Shown here: positions 1 to 10,859 of the stretch, piece by piece
Numbering within the stretch: position 1 is the first letter of the stretch
Layout: each line of letters begins with the position of its first letter
Origin: Mesostigma viride
Lineage: Eukaryota; Streptophyta; Mesostigmatophyceae; Mesostigmatales; Mesostigmataceae
NCBI GenBank assembly: GCA_009746045.1
Contig: RPFO01001845.1
Coordinates: forward strand, 1 to 64,000
DNA length: 64,000 nucleotides
Direction of reading: 5' to 3'
Notes under the pieces: generated by a model
The model's input: only the letters and a program-made list of their open reading frames with translations
Database searches by the model: none
Told to the model about the DNA's origin: nothing
Position numbers and translations under genes: made by a program

Positions 1-1383
1 TTTTTCAGGCCTGCGCAGTGCACGTCGGAACCTTCCATGGAAGAACGGCCGTTGTTGCGCGCCTGGGCGAGGGATCTACGAGGGCAAGGTATAGATTTGT
101 GGCGACTGTTATCTACTATCAGTTCTTTCTTCGAAGAGCTCATCGTTCGAAGTTTTTTGCGTTCGTTTTGGTCAGTTTCCGCCAGTTAACTCTCCGTTGC
201 TCGCCGTCGTGTTGACGAATACCTGGCAGCTTTAGCTTGTTTTCGTTGATGTCTTGATCAAATCCGCTTCAGTCTCAGCCGATAGATCCTAGGGAAGGCG
301 TAAGGGATTTCATAGCACGTGTTCTGGCAAGGATGTTGTGCGTATGGACGCTTCTTGTGTGTGATAGTGACGCACCCTTTCCTCGCAGCGGCATCACAGC
401 GGTCAGAAGCTGAACGGCCGCCACTGGTTTCTTTGCATTTGATCGTGTAGGGAAGGAAGTTTTTTTATCGACGACCATGTTGGAGCTATTGCATTTGTGT
501 GACTGCATGTAGATAGCTGCCATCATTGGTTTATTTGAGCTTTCCTTGTTATGATGATGTGACAAGACAGCAATGTGCTGAGCCAACCATGGTTGACATG
601 GTTGACTGCATGCGAGCTTTGTATGCCATGATCTCCTTGGTTCCTTGCCCTCCATAGTTCCAGTTTGTTGCCCATGTCGGGTAGGGCAGTTAAGGAGTTG
701 TTGCTGTGTTGGTAAGATTGGTTGGCATAACCCTTACATTCTAACCTGGGAGAAACATAGAAAATGCTGGTAATGCATGTTAGTGCCATCATCATTATTG
801 CTATTCACGTACCTATAAGTCTGGCCATGCTCGAGGGAGGGTGAAGGAGTATGAGGTGCGTGGCCACCCCTTTGTACTTCATAACATATTCAGCATGGAT
901 TTGATGCATGTTGGATGGAATGCAAAGTGTGATTGTGTTTACTTGCTTTCTGAGTGGTCCTTAGCGCCTTGTCAGGTGGTGAGTGGTCGTCTAGGAAACC
1001 CATCAGTGCGTGCCACAGTGACCCCCAACCTTGAGCATGTGTCGTCATCAGTGTGCTAGAGTTAACTATATGTGCTGTTGATCATAGATAGATTTGCTGA
1101 GTTCTTGGCATGAAGTTTACAAGGTAACCTTGGGTAGAGTATAGTGTATGCTCTCTTGGCATGTATGCCTAGCGATCGTGTTGCTATGCTTGCGCTGGCA
1201 AGGTTGGCCATGCCGAGGGCAGGTGAGGGCAGATGTGGTGCCTAGCCGTTTGCTTATGTTTTGTGATTGAGTGGGGCATGCTTTCTGGCTTTTTGGATGG
1301 AAAACAGCATGCCTAAGTGGCCATATACAAAGAAAACCCCCCTTAAGCTTATGTTCAGGTTTTAGCACGCATAACCTTAAATT
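1..1383. other. No gene recognised
   Basis: Short open frames occur on both strands, but none shows a recognisable domain, convincing splice structure or biased composition. I see no RNA gene or transposon end here. Confidence 0.5.
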
Positions 1384-1410
1384 ACTTGAGCTAGACTTGT
1401 CGGAATGACC
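1384..1410 (+). repeat. 27-bp direct repeat, copy 1 (copy 2 at 1740-1766)
   Basis: The same 27 bases, beginning ACTTGAGCTAG and ending GGAATGACC, occur here and at 1740-1766, flanking the PHD fragment. The core ACTTGTCGGAATGA also occurs inside the family B LTRs (near 21976-21991), so both copies may be remnants of related LTRs. No target duplication was found. Confidence 0.6.
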
Positions 1411-1683
1411 TGTGTTAAGGGTGGCTGTCACGACGTGATGCAAAGGGAGGGGCAGGGGGGCGATGGGGAAGGTAGCAGTGATGATGAGAATGATGTTGAT
1501 GATATTCCTTGCCTTGCATGTGCGTCCCCGGATGAAATTGACGGTGTCCCTTTCCTGCTGTGCAGCACATCCGAGTGCAAGGGAGGACTGCATGGGTGCT
1601 GCGCTGACCCCCGTTGACTAAGGAGCCCAAGGGGGATTGGTTTTGCCCTGCCTGCCTTGTGCAGGATGCTTACAAGGGCTGAT
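1405..1683 (+). pseudogene. PHD-finger fragment, frameshifted
   Basis: The first frame (1405-1617) encodes an acidic stretch (SSDDENDVDD) followed by the start of a C4HC3 PHD finger: C-x2-C, 14 residues, C-x4-C, x4, H-x2-C. That frame then stops, but the frame one base over (about 1610-1683) supplies K-G-D-W-F-C-P-A-C, which is the final W and C-x2-C pair of a PHD finger. A C-run at about 1606-1611 is the likely place of the slip. PHD fingers read histone H3 tails in chromatin proteins and are also carried by some transposons. No upstream exon or promoter is evident. I take it as a broken exon or a transposon-borne domain. The family assignment rests on the cysteine/histidine spacing only. 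Confidence 0.6.
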
Positions 1684-1766
1684 ATAGTGACATTTTCTGT
1701 TTTAGCGGGCATTTTTCTGAAAACACGTCTGACGCAATAACTTGAGCTAGACTTGTCGGAATGACC

Positions 1767-2712
1767 CGGGACTTGGAACACTGCTGTCCCCCTGTTAGCC
1801 GGAATTTTTGTTGATTTTGTGGCCTTATCGGAAGTGTTTATGATGTGTTTATTCTCAATGTCCGGTAAAAAATGACCTGCTTTGCGGGAAAATTAATAAC
1901 TGTTCAAGGTTTTGCCATTTCCATGATGTAAATAGCTCAGCAAGCTACAAACTCAGGGAACTATATGACCTTGATTTTTGGTAGCCAACAAATAAGTGCA
2001 TTGGCTGGGGCATACCCAGCCCTAATTAGCGTCTTTTGCTATTTATAGCGCATTATTGGCGTATATATGGGGGTAGTACCCCCAACAAGCATGGACAATG
2101 CACTAGAGATGCATGCATGGACAACTCACTAGAGATGTTATTTAGTGCCCCCAATCATAATTCAGCATTGTGCAAATGAATTTCAAGTGATATTAGCATA
2201 TGTCAAATTTTAAGGGTTTTGGGGTGCCACCTCCCCTTAACCCATAGTCCGCTGACCCATTTTTGGCACTTTTATACCCCTGAAAATGAAAAAAATCATA
2301 ACTTACAGGCCACAACTCCAAATACCCCCAACCAAGATGCTAGGAGTATCTACACTTCAAGGGCTTTCAGAATATGCAATAATACCTTGGCTTTATCAAA
2401 GCATTTGGATGATAGCTCCAGTCAAAGCTGGCCAAAAGACGATCTTTTTTCCCCAAGGAAAAGTCTACCCCCCCCTAACTTCCCAGGGAGGGCAGGGAAT
2501 CTCAATACCAACATTGGACAACTTAGTTGGATAGTCAAATGGGGGTTTCCTTGGGTCAGACCACCCGGATAACCCATTACCCCTATATAACGAGCTCATA
2601 CATGTGTGTGGGTTACGCACGTGAAAACAGCTATCTATGACATGCAGCACAGTAATGCATTATAACAAGCTATCAAAGGCTGCCAAAAGTGCTGGAATAC
2701 AAACACGTTGCC
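1767..2712. other. No gene recognised
   Basis: AT-rich non-coding sequence with a small local duplication near 2090-2130 (CATGGACAA...CACTAGAGATG twice). I see nothing else that can be named. Confidence 0.5.
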
Positions 2713-2926
2713 AAGATGTGGTTAATCGATTAATTAATTAGGAACATAACTGAGCCGTTGGGAGTACATGTAGCACATATCCCTGAGAAGGGGCATATGG
2801 CTTTTAATACATTCTGGGCTACTTCCTGCAAGGGTAGGGTGTAAACTACACCTGCTCTAGGTGCACCAAGGGCACCTGCACCACCATGATGTCTAAGAGC
2901 TCAATTAAGGCATGGCATGGGGAGCA

Positions 2927-3007
2927 CCCATCCATCAAGGAATATGTGCTACATGATCTCCCAACGGAGGCATGTTATAATTTAATTTAATTTATATTTT
3001 TAATTTA
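2927..3007 (+). mobile_element. Short retroposon-like insertion with 10-bp target duplication
   Basis: ATGGGGAGCA occurs at 2917-2926 and again at 3008-3017, while the right arm of the inverted repeat has it uninterrupted. The 81 bp between end in an AATTTA-rich tail. Variable-length target duplication plus an AT tail suits a severely 5'-truncated non-LTR retroposon. Confidence 0.55.
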
Positions 3008-3244
3008 ATGGGGAGCATGCTCCTGTTTCAGGTTAATACCCACGAGCCCCGCGGCCCATTGCTAGAATGCAGGGTAGAAGTCCGCAGGTGGAGGTTATTG
3101 CCCCTGAGGATATCCGCTACACTACCGCCTCGTCTACCATTACAGTACATGACAGCTGAGATAAGGATGATATCCCCCTCAAGTGACTATTTATGGTTCC
3201 AAGGGCATGATGCCTTGAATGAAAGAGTGCGTGCGTGCGTGCAT

Positions 3245-3560
3245 GAGTGAGTGAGTGAGTGAGTGAGTGAGTGAGTGAGTGAGTGAGTGAGTGAGTGAGT
3301 GAGTGAGTGAGTGAGTGAGTGAGTGAGTGAGTGAGTGAGTGAGTGAGTGAGTGAGTGAGTGAGTGAGTGAGTGAGTGAGTGAGTGAGTGAGTGAGTGAGT
3401 GAGTGAGTGAGTGAGTGAGTGAGTGAGTGAGTGAGTGAGGGAGGGAGGGAGGGTGGGAGGGAGGGTGGGAGGGAGGGTGGGAGGGAGGGAGGGAGGGAGG
3501 GAGGGAGGGAGGGAGGAGGGAGGGAGGGAGGGAGGGAGGGAGGGAGGGAGGGAGGGAGTG
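3245..3560 (+). repeat. Tetranucleotide microsatellite (GAGT)n then (GAGG)n
   Basis: About 48 GAGT units run into about 30 GAGG units with a few GTGG variants. The long open frames here (Ser-Leu-Thr-His or Gly-Gly-Arg-Glu repeats) are artefacts of the repeat. The mirrored tract in the right arm is about four times longer. Confidence 0.95.
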
Positions 3561-3759
3561 CAAACGTCCGGGGAAATACGCTTTGGATTTGGAGCTCGAT
3601 TTTGCTTTGTAAATTGTCATGATCAATCTGCAGAGGACTTTTACCGGGCATTTTCGGCATCAGTCGATTAATGCATGAAAGGAGACAGTGTCTCTACCTT
3701 TGTCATGTTTCTAAGAAATATCATGGCAATGGTAATCCTCCCACCCACACTATTCACCA

Positions 3760-3975
3760 AGCACACGTTCAGCCCACTGACCAAGCACATGTTCCACCCA
3801 CTGACCAAGCACACGTTCAACCCACTGACCACACGCGGGTTCCGCCTACTGACCAAACACACGTTCCACCCACTGCATGACCAAACACGGGTTCCCTATA
3901 CTGACCAAAACCACACGTTCAACTCACTGACCAAGCACACGCTTTACCCACTGACCACGCACGGGTGCACCATAC
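3760..3975 (+). repeat. Minisatellite, unit about 24 bp
   Basis: Degenerate units of the form CTGACCAAGCACACGTTC-CACCCA are repeated about nine times. The same array is present in reverse complement near 14080-14300 in the right arm. Confidence 0.8.
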
Positions 3976-4148
3976 TAACCAAAGCACTCCGGGTTAGTAC
4001 CATCATCCACAGGGTGTCCAGGTGCTGCCAAGTTGCCCTAGCCCCTACACTGCACTCACCCACCAAACTAAACAGCCAATGCAAGCAAACAACCCAGCCA
4101 CCAATTGAAAGCAAACGGCATGTCTCTTTACCCTAATAATAAAGTCTG

Positions 4149-4407
4149 TACAGTCATTCATGCCTTAAGTTGGGTTGGCTTAAAGTTGTGTTCACGCCTT
4201 AAGTTGGGTCAAATAATTAAGTAAACTCGTGCCCCCGTTGGGTCGCATCGGCTTTCGGCATTCAAGTTCAAAGTAGTTTAGAACAGTATGTTTGAGTATC
4301 TTTAGTTCAAATTAGTACAATTAAGTTAAGTCATTGACACGTAAAGTTGGGTTGACCCCTAAAAAACCTTGAACCCAAATCAAGGCGTGAATGACGGAAT
4401 AACTGTA
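4149..4407. mobile_element. MITE-like element, left-arm copy
   Basis: About 259 bp begin TACAGTCATTCATGCCTT and end with the inverted equivalent (GGAATAACTGTA), giving imperfect terminal inverted repeats of about 35 bp that include a GGGTT-type block. It has no coding capacity. The right-arm copy is at 13646-13906. A target duplication is not clear. Confidence 0.55.
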
Positions 4408-4525
4408 CCAGTAGGGGCTTGGCCCCTACCGGGTCTACTTGTTATGGATAAATTAAAACACACAAATTATTTTGACCATATAGCTTGTAAATTAGTAACA
4501 ACATTTAACGGGTGAGACCACGCAC

Positions 4526-5060
4526 CTGCACATTGATGTACAGCAGGGATGCAGCTGCTAGCTCTCGATTGCCACCCCATGAGCCATCCTTGCGCATCCG
4601 TGACAAATAATCTAGAAAGGAGACCTCTTCCTTTTCATTGAAAGAACTAGTGATCAAGAAGGGCGTGTGTGCCTGCAGAAACGTGGCAATGTATGAATGG
4701 TACAGCACTCCATATTCAAGCAGTTATGATAAAGAATGGGCATACTAGGAATGAGTTGGCGGCAGTGCATGCGCAGGTGGCAAATTAAACGTGTATAATG
4801 ACGTGTGTATACGTTATACGTGGGCGCCGCACAACAACATGCTGTGATCGACAGGCCAATGGAAAGGACATGTGAAATGCAGGCAAGCAAACATGGGAAC
4901 TAAACACGTAAAGAACAACGACATAGGCATCTCCACAATACCTGCATATAGTCCACGACTTCCTGTCGGCACTGGTGTGTCCCCATTATGTTTCCCGTGC
5001 GCTGATCGATATCAATGAGTTATATATAGCCCCAAGCAGACAGTTGCCATCATGTGGAAT
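4526..5060 (-). pseudogene. OTU-like cysteine protease exons, left-arm copy
   Basis: Reading the minus strand, a first piece (about 5060-4942) carries the OTU catalytic motif D-G-N-C-L and then, after a frame break, R-Q-E-V-V-D-Y-M. An intron with GT at 4941-4940 and CTGCAG before 4672 separates it from a second piece (4672-4526) with L-D-Y-L-S-R-M-R-K-D-G-S-W-G-G-N-R-E-L, the other signature block of OTU deubiquitinases. This copy lacks nine bases near its 3' end that the right-arm copy keeps. The exon with the catalytic histidine is not found; the MITE and minisatellite follow instead. It is a dead gene fragment, possibly captured by a transposon. Confidence 0.6.
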
Positions 5061-5599
5061 GGCGCAGAGAGGGCAATTGCTGAAGGCCTGTGGCGAGTCC
5101 AAGTAACACCATGCTCACCGGCAGTAACGTCTAACCACAAGTACTCGAAAGATAATTGGGTGTATACGTAAGTGCGCAGGATAAACTTGATCATGACGCC
5201 ACATGTCGCCACATTCGGGCAATAGGCATGGATATCCCCGCCTATTCGATATATATGAGCGACGTCGTCGGATTACCCACTCGCCAAGTCAAAGTCTTCC
5301 CGAAAAGCGAGCGGGCGCGCTAAAGAAGACTTACATTCGACCAGGAATCATCAACACGCCCAGCTGCTCGCGCAATCTAGTAACTAAATCACACAGCGCC
5401 GATGCAGGCCGAACCGACCTTTTCCCACAAATATTAGGCTGCGGCTTTTACAGGGCTAAAATTATCGCGATATTTCAAATAAATGACACTCCGATCACTG
5501 TCAGCATTGTTGGCAAGCACTCAATATGCCCCGGAATCGATGTCTAGTGCAGCACCACCATTCATTTCTTTATCCCTGCTTTTTTTTTTTTTTAGACGG

Positions 5600-5653
5600 A
5601 CGCTCCAGATTGTCGGCGGCTAACGTTTTAACTTTTTTCATTTTGCCTTCGTA
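5600..5653 (+). repeat. 54-bp direct repeat, copy 1 (copy 2 at 10804-10857)
   Basis: The 54 bases starting ACGCTCCAGATTGTCGG and ending GCCTTCGTA are found here, abutting the TIR element at 5667, and again at 10804-10857, abutting the TIR element at 10860. The repeated context suggests a duplication or two related insertions at the centre of the inverted repeat. Confidence 0.85.
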
Positions 5654-5666
5654 GTTTTTTTTTTGG

Positions 5667-8600
5667 GCTTTTGACAGATCTGTAAAGTTAGGGCCCGAAA
5701 AATACAGATGGCTAGGCGTATATGCAGATCTGTTTTTTTATTCCAGATCTGTACGTAAACTCCGACGTAATGCCTTTACGTCTTCGGGGGTCGAGGTGCA
5801 GGCCGTGTTCACTTGTTCAGTACCTGGAAGCAAAATTCAGCCATGGCTACTGTACGAAAGCTAGAGGAATGTCAGCCGTATGACCTGCACACGAGGGTAA
5901 TTAAGAAATCAAGCCGAAGTTAATCCTGCATCTTAGCGAGCAGAATAATTGCAAACACAACAGCAATTGTGCGACAGACCAAACAATAATGCCGCGTGCA
6001 CTAGGCTCTGTATTCTGGTCACACCCATGTGCATTTGCTGCATTGGATTAGGCGCCATTACGAACTGAGTCGAGGGAAAACGCGAGGAGCGCCATCTAAG
6101 CAGTTGCTTGTCATGTCTATACGCCCGGGCATCTTATTATCTGTCTACCATGCACGCATTTTCCTTGGACGAATCAAACAGCTTTTGACATTTTAATGGC
6201 GACATTGAAGTCCGGCCACGACAATATAGCGCTGCTCAGAGCTTCGTTGCCGAGAAAGATGTGCTTTGTCCGGGCCGATAATGTAACTCTGCATAGACCC
6301 CGGTAGCTTTCAGCATGCGCATATTGCTTGAGGTAAGCGAGCCACGACGCCTGCAGGTGCTCCTGCCGAGGTGGAGACCTCCGAGAGCACGTGGATTAGG
6401 CTCATGCGTCAAAGCAGCATCGACCTTCATTCTCCTGGTGTGGAAGGTCACTTTTCAGGATTAACATATCTGAATGTTGATGGCCTGTGCATTTTCTGTC
6501 AATTGAGCAGCGATTGAAACCATGAGCCATGCAAGTGTAAGGTGCAGAATTCAGTTGATGAACCCAAGCCGGTAATGTGCAGAATTGATGAACCCAAGTT
6601 ATATGTGCAGATGTTTCGTCCCATTGGCTGTGTGCTAGTGCATGAACCGTCTAGGCCCTTGGCGTGTACTCACTTGCTGCAACCGTGCCCACAGCTGCTT
6701 GTCAATACACGCGGCAGGCACAATGACTTTTGCCGCGAGGTGAAACATTGAACTCCCCCACACCTTGCATTTTTCACTCTTTGTTTTCCCTATCCATCCT
6801 ACCCCCCAGCACACACACATGCACACACACACACGCCCACATACTGCACATGCACACAAATGTTCACACACACACGCCCACATACTACACATGCACACAA
6901 ATGTTCACACACACATGCACACACGCACACACATACACACATGCACACATGCACACATGCACACATGCACGCATGCACACATGCACGCATGCACACATGC
7001 ACGCATGCACACACGCACACACACACACATGCACACACGCACGCATACACACATGCACACATACACACATGCACACACGCACACATGCACACATGCACAC
7101 ATGCACACACGCACACACGCACACACGCACACACGCACACACGCACACACGCACACACGCACACACGCACACACGCACACACGCACACACGCACACACGC
7201 ACACACGCACACACGCACACACGCACACACGCACACACGCACACACGCACACACGCACACACGCACACACGCACACACGCACACACGCACACACGCACAC
7301 ACGCACACACGCACACACGCACACACGCACACACGCACACACGCACACACGCACACACGCACACACGCACACACGCACACACGCACACACGCACACACGC
7401 ACACACGCACACACGCACACACGCACACACGCACACACGCACACACGCACACATGCACACATGCACACATGCACACACCCACGTGCGCACATGCACGCTA
7501 ACACATGCGCACACACTAACACACACATCGTCGTCAGAACACACATGCACACAAATGTGCACACACCCACGAGCACACGTGCACATGCATACAATCCCAC
7601 ACAAACACAGGCAGACTTGCACACATGCGCCACATACATTAATCCATCACCAATAAACTGGTTGCTTGGACCCAACGACCTTCTTACTCGCCTGTCCACC
7701 CAACGTTCTGCCCATCCTCCCGCCTGCCCGCCTGCATGTCTGCCACCCGCCTACTGCCCACCCATCTGTCAGCCTGTCTGCCTGCTTGTGTGCATGCCTG
7801 CGGGCCTGCATGTGCACCTGCGCCCATGCACCTGTTATGCCCCCATGGCACGTATATGCAGCCTAGCTAGTTGAGTGTCTCTTTGCACGCGCACATGGGT
7901 GGCTACATGGGCATTTGCCTGTGTCTTGGGCTGGGGGGTTGGGCTGATTAGTTCAAGAGTGGGCGGGAAGACGGTGGTATAATTGGGTGGGTAGGGACGG
8001 AGTGGATGGATGATTGGGGGGGCTGGATGCGGGTGGGACTCAAGTTCGTGTAAAGTCCAAAGTTGCCTGTAGCATCAGCAAAAATAAGCGAGAAAGCAGC
8101 CTAAATTCAAGGAGCCTACTTGTTGTAACATGTGCCAAACTGCAATTAATGGTTGCAGGCTCACAAGCTGCCAGCTTCATAACGCAAATGGAATGAATTG
8201 CATGGTTACAGGACAAGCGTGTGGTTGGAAATCTTACAATGCCTGGCAACGTCTCTTTCATGTGCCCACTGAGAACCGCTGTTCAACACAGGAAGGCTTT
8301 GGCAAGCAACGAGCTTCGGCCAGGGCCTTCATTGCAAGGAAGCGTGTGTGAAGCAATAACGTCAGGATTTACAAGCAGAAACTATACCTAACTTTGCGAC
8401 CTTCATGCAGTATGTCATGTGCATGGCTATGTAGTATGTGCCAACAATCACAACGAAAAAGTGCGAAATTGCAAACATTGCCATGGAAGGGCAGGAGCCA
8501 CGCACGCAGCAAATTAAAACGGTTCGTGAACCAATCTGTCGGGCATAAAGGCAGCAAAGTCTGGCCAGCAATAATGCAGTGCGATGCGAGAAAAACTCGG

Positions 8601-9114
8601 TAACTATGGGCAGGCAGGCGCAGCTCGTCCTCAGCAGTGCTATCTAACGTGACGGCGCCTTATTTCCGCGTGCACGGTGCCGAACATGGCACTGGCCTGA
8701 TTCCAGTTGCAGCAACGCCAGATGCCTTCCCGTCATAGAGCAGAGGCTTCACGTACGTCGACATCGTTGCCTACCAATCGTAATGCTTCCCGTGATAATG
8801 CACTCGCGTCCGAACAAAATGTCGAGAAAGCAAACAATCTACACGCGATAAAACTGGGCTGCTAGCTTTTCAGGACTGGTTTTACCATGCCTTAAAATTC
8901 CATTAGCTTACTTTTAAAACCATGGCTGACTAATTTTGGCTAATTTTCAGGTATTTGTGCCGCACCGCCCGCATGCATGGCCCGGGACGAGTCTCGAAGA
9001 CGTAAGGGCATTACGTCGGAGTTTACGTACAGATCTGGAATAAAAAAACAGATCTGCATATACGCCTAGCCATCTGTATTTTTCGGGCCCTAACTTTTCA
9101 GATCTGTCAAAAGC
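5667..9114. mobile_element. TIR element with 120-bp inverted termini, no transposase seen
   Basis: Bases 5667-5786 and 8995-9114 are inverted copies of each other (both begin GCTTTTGACAGATCTG reading inward). They are flanked outside by runs of T on the left and of T followed by GAG on the right. The 3.2-kb interior holds the CA-rich microsatellite (6811-7620) and no open frame that I recognise as a transposase. It is probably a non-autonomous DNA transposon, or two solo ends of one. I could not define a target duplication. Confidence 0.6.
6811..7620 (+). repeat. CA-rich microsatellite with (GCACACAC)n core
   Basis: Variable CACATG/CACGC units lead into a very regular 8-bp array, GCACACAC, from about 7100 to 7450, then decay again. 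Long Thr-His and Cys-Val open frames on both strands are repeat artefacts. Confidence 0.95.
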
Positions 9115-10803
9115 TCTTTTTTTTTTTGAGACTATCGATGTGCACATGTCAGTTGGCTAAGCTTAGCCGCCTAGCGGCTAAGCTTAGGTAAGGTTTACGA
9201 AAATTTTCAAACTTTTCATTAAAATTATATTAAAATATTTAAGCGCGACGCACAGCGTCTCCACAGACATTTTTCTACCTACAAAAGTCATACAATGTTA
9301 ATCATGATTCTGGCGCTGTCACAAGGTCCGGCCGGCGACTTGCGCCGGAAATGCGCGGACTACACAAAGTAATTTGGCACACGGCCACGTCCAGGCTGTT
9401 TGGGATCATAAAAAGACTTTCCTCACGTGACTTAGTGTTTTCCTGTTGACATCATGCCCATTTAATATTAATGCTGCTGTTACCCTGCTCATGACCATCA
9501 TGCCCTGAATTCCATTCTTTGGTGACTTAGTGTTTTCTTGTTTAGGGGCTGGCATGCATGCGTTGCCATTGACATGCCATGGATGAAAAACGCCAAGAAG
9601 AGTATATGGCCCCGCTGCCACCAAAAAGCACCTGGTTGATCAACCAAGGGGATAGCCTGCACAGTGAGACACAAACACAGCAGACCCAGCAAAGCAAAAT
9701 TCAGGTTGTAAGCGAGTGGAGATTACTTTTGACATGCTTGATGAAGAAATATATAACACACCTTCTATTGTCACACCTTCTATAAACAAATAGTTGATTG
9801 ATCACCTTATACACCACGTAAACATGCTAGCAGACGCGCTCTTCAGTCCAGTGAAAATCCACGTGCGAAGCAAGTCAGCTTACGCAGAAAGCACCATGAA
9901 TGTAAATGACGCCCCAAACCCGTGACCAGGCAAGCATCCAGAGGGGCTTTCCAAGCCCAGTATATTCCAGAAAAAAGCATCACAGATCCTTGGGCAACCG
10001 AACGGACGTTAACGGACATTCGAAGGACCATGAAGATGGCGTCCTGCACGGCTAAGAAAATAAAACGCAACGCTACGCTATGTCTTTGCTGCGACTAGGT
10101 GGATTCGGTGAAAAGGAAAGAACGCAACCATGAAAATGCATCAGAAGGTAGTATCGATCAGGTAGTACCCCGGTAGGTAGTACGCCTCACCATCGGCATC
10201 GCCAGTTACGTCCCGTGGCAAAAAATCCAGCGTTCTTTCCAATATGATGACACCAGAAACTCGTCGGCCCCACCCCACGCCTTCCACGAACAGCAAACTG
10301 ATTTTACTAGGCACCCAGTACGTAAAGCAATTAAGCATGATACTACAATACCTAAATCTACAACGACATTCCATTTCCAGGTCGCCATAGCGACGCGGAC
10401 CTCTCCCACGGAGGTATCACTCCGTTGACGCACCTCCAGCTCAGAAAATTTCGTACTTGCTCTTCAAACATAAAATTTTGACGTATAAAACCATGGCTGC
10501 GCATTCCCCATCCCAATTTTCTAGCGTACGTTTCCTGCCATCGCCAGCCAGCATATTGCTCGCGGAGCACGTCACTTTGTTTTTCGTCCGGCGGCGTGGC
10601 CTGCGGCTGCGTCGTTTCGGTGGTCTTATCGATTTCGGGTCGTTTCCGTTGGATTTGTGACCGTTGGGGCCGAAGGCCGTTTGTTTTCCGTAGTTTGCTT
10701 GTTTTGGATTGGTTGTTTATGTGTAGTATTTTGTAGTATTCTGGACGGACGACCCGAGCCGCTAACTTAGCGGGTTTATCGCGTCCGTTGGATCCATCAT
10801 CGT
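9115..10803. other. Inter-element stretch, no gene assigned
   Basis: No domain was recognised. On the minus strand, 10141-10360 reads like protein (a frame with S-L-L-F-V-E-G-V-G-W-G-R-R-V) between plausible splice sites, but I cannot name it. A perfect hairpin sits at 9157-9187. Confidence 0.4.
9157..9187. repeat. Perfect 14-bp-stem hairpin
   Basis: CTAAGCTTAGCCGC at 9157-9170, loop CTA, then GCGGCTAAGCTTAG at 9174-9187: 14 paired bases with no mismatch, 43 bp outside the right TIR of the 5667-9114 element. Confidence 0.85.
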
Positions 10804-10859
10804 ACGCTCCAGATTGTCGGCGGCTAACGTTTTAACTTTTTTCATTTTGCCTTCGTATA

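Larger units (their letters stand above)
2713..5580. repeat. Left arm of large inverted repeat
   Basis: Most of this stretch is present in reverse complement at 12463-18073. Shared landmarks in mirrored order are the AT-rich outer edge, the GAGT/GAGG microsatellite, the minisatellite of about 24 bp, the MITE, the broken OTU exons and the inner edge ending TTTATCC-CTGCT. The arms have small differences throughout. The left arm has an 81-bp insertion at 2927-3007, and the right arm has gained the hAT and LINE-like insertions and much longer microsatellites. Confidence 0.9.

Noticed and set aside
3008-3250. 80-codon ORF repeated in the other arm (about 17669-17866) as a conserved gene
   Set aside because: The similarity is explained by the inverted repeat; the peptide has no recognisable domain and ends in the microsatellite.
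6730-7874. Open frames up to 369 codons of Thr-His or Cys-Val repeats on both strands
   Set aside because: They are translations of the CA-rich microsatellite, open in many frames at once.
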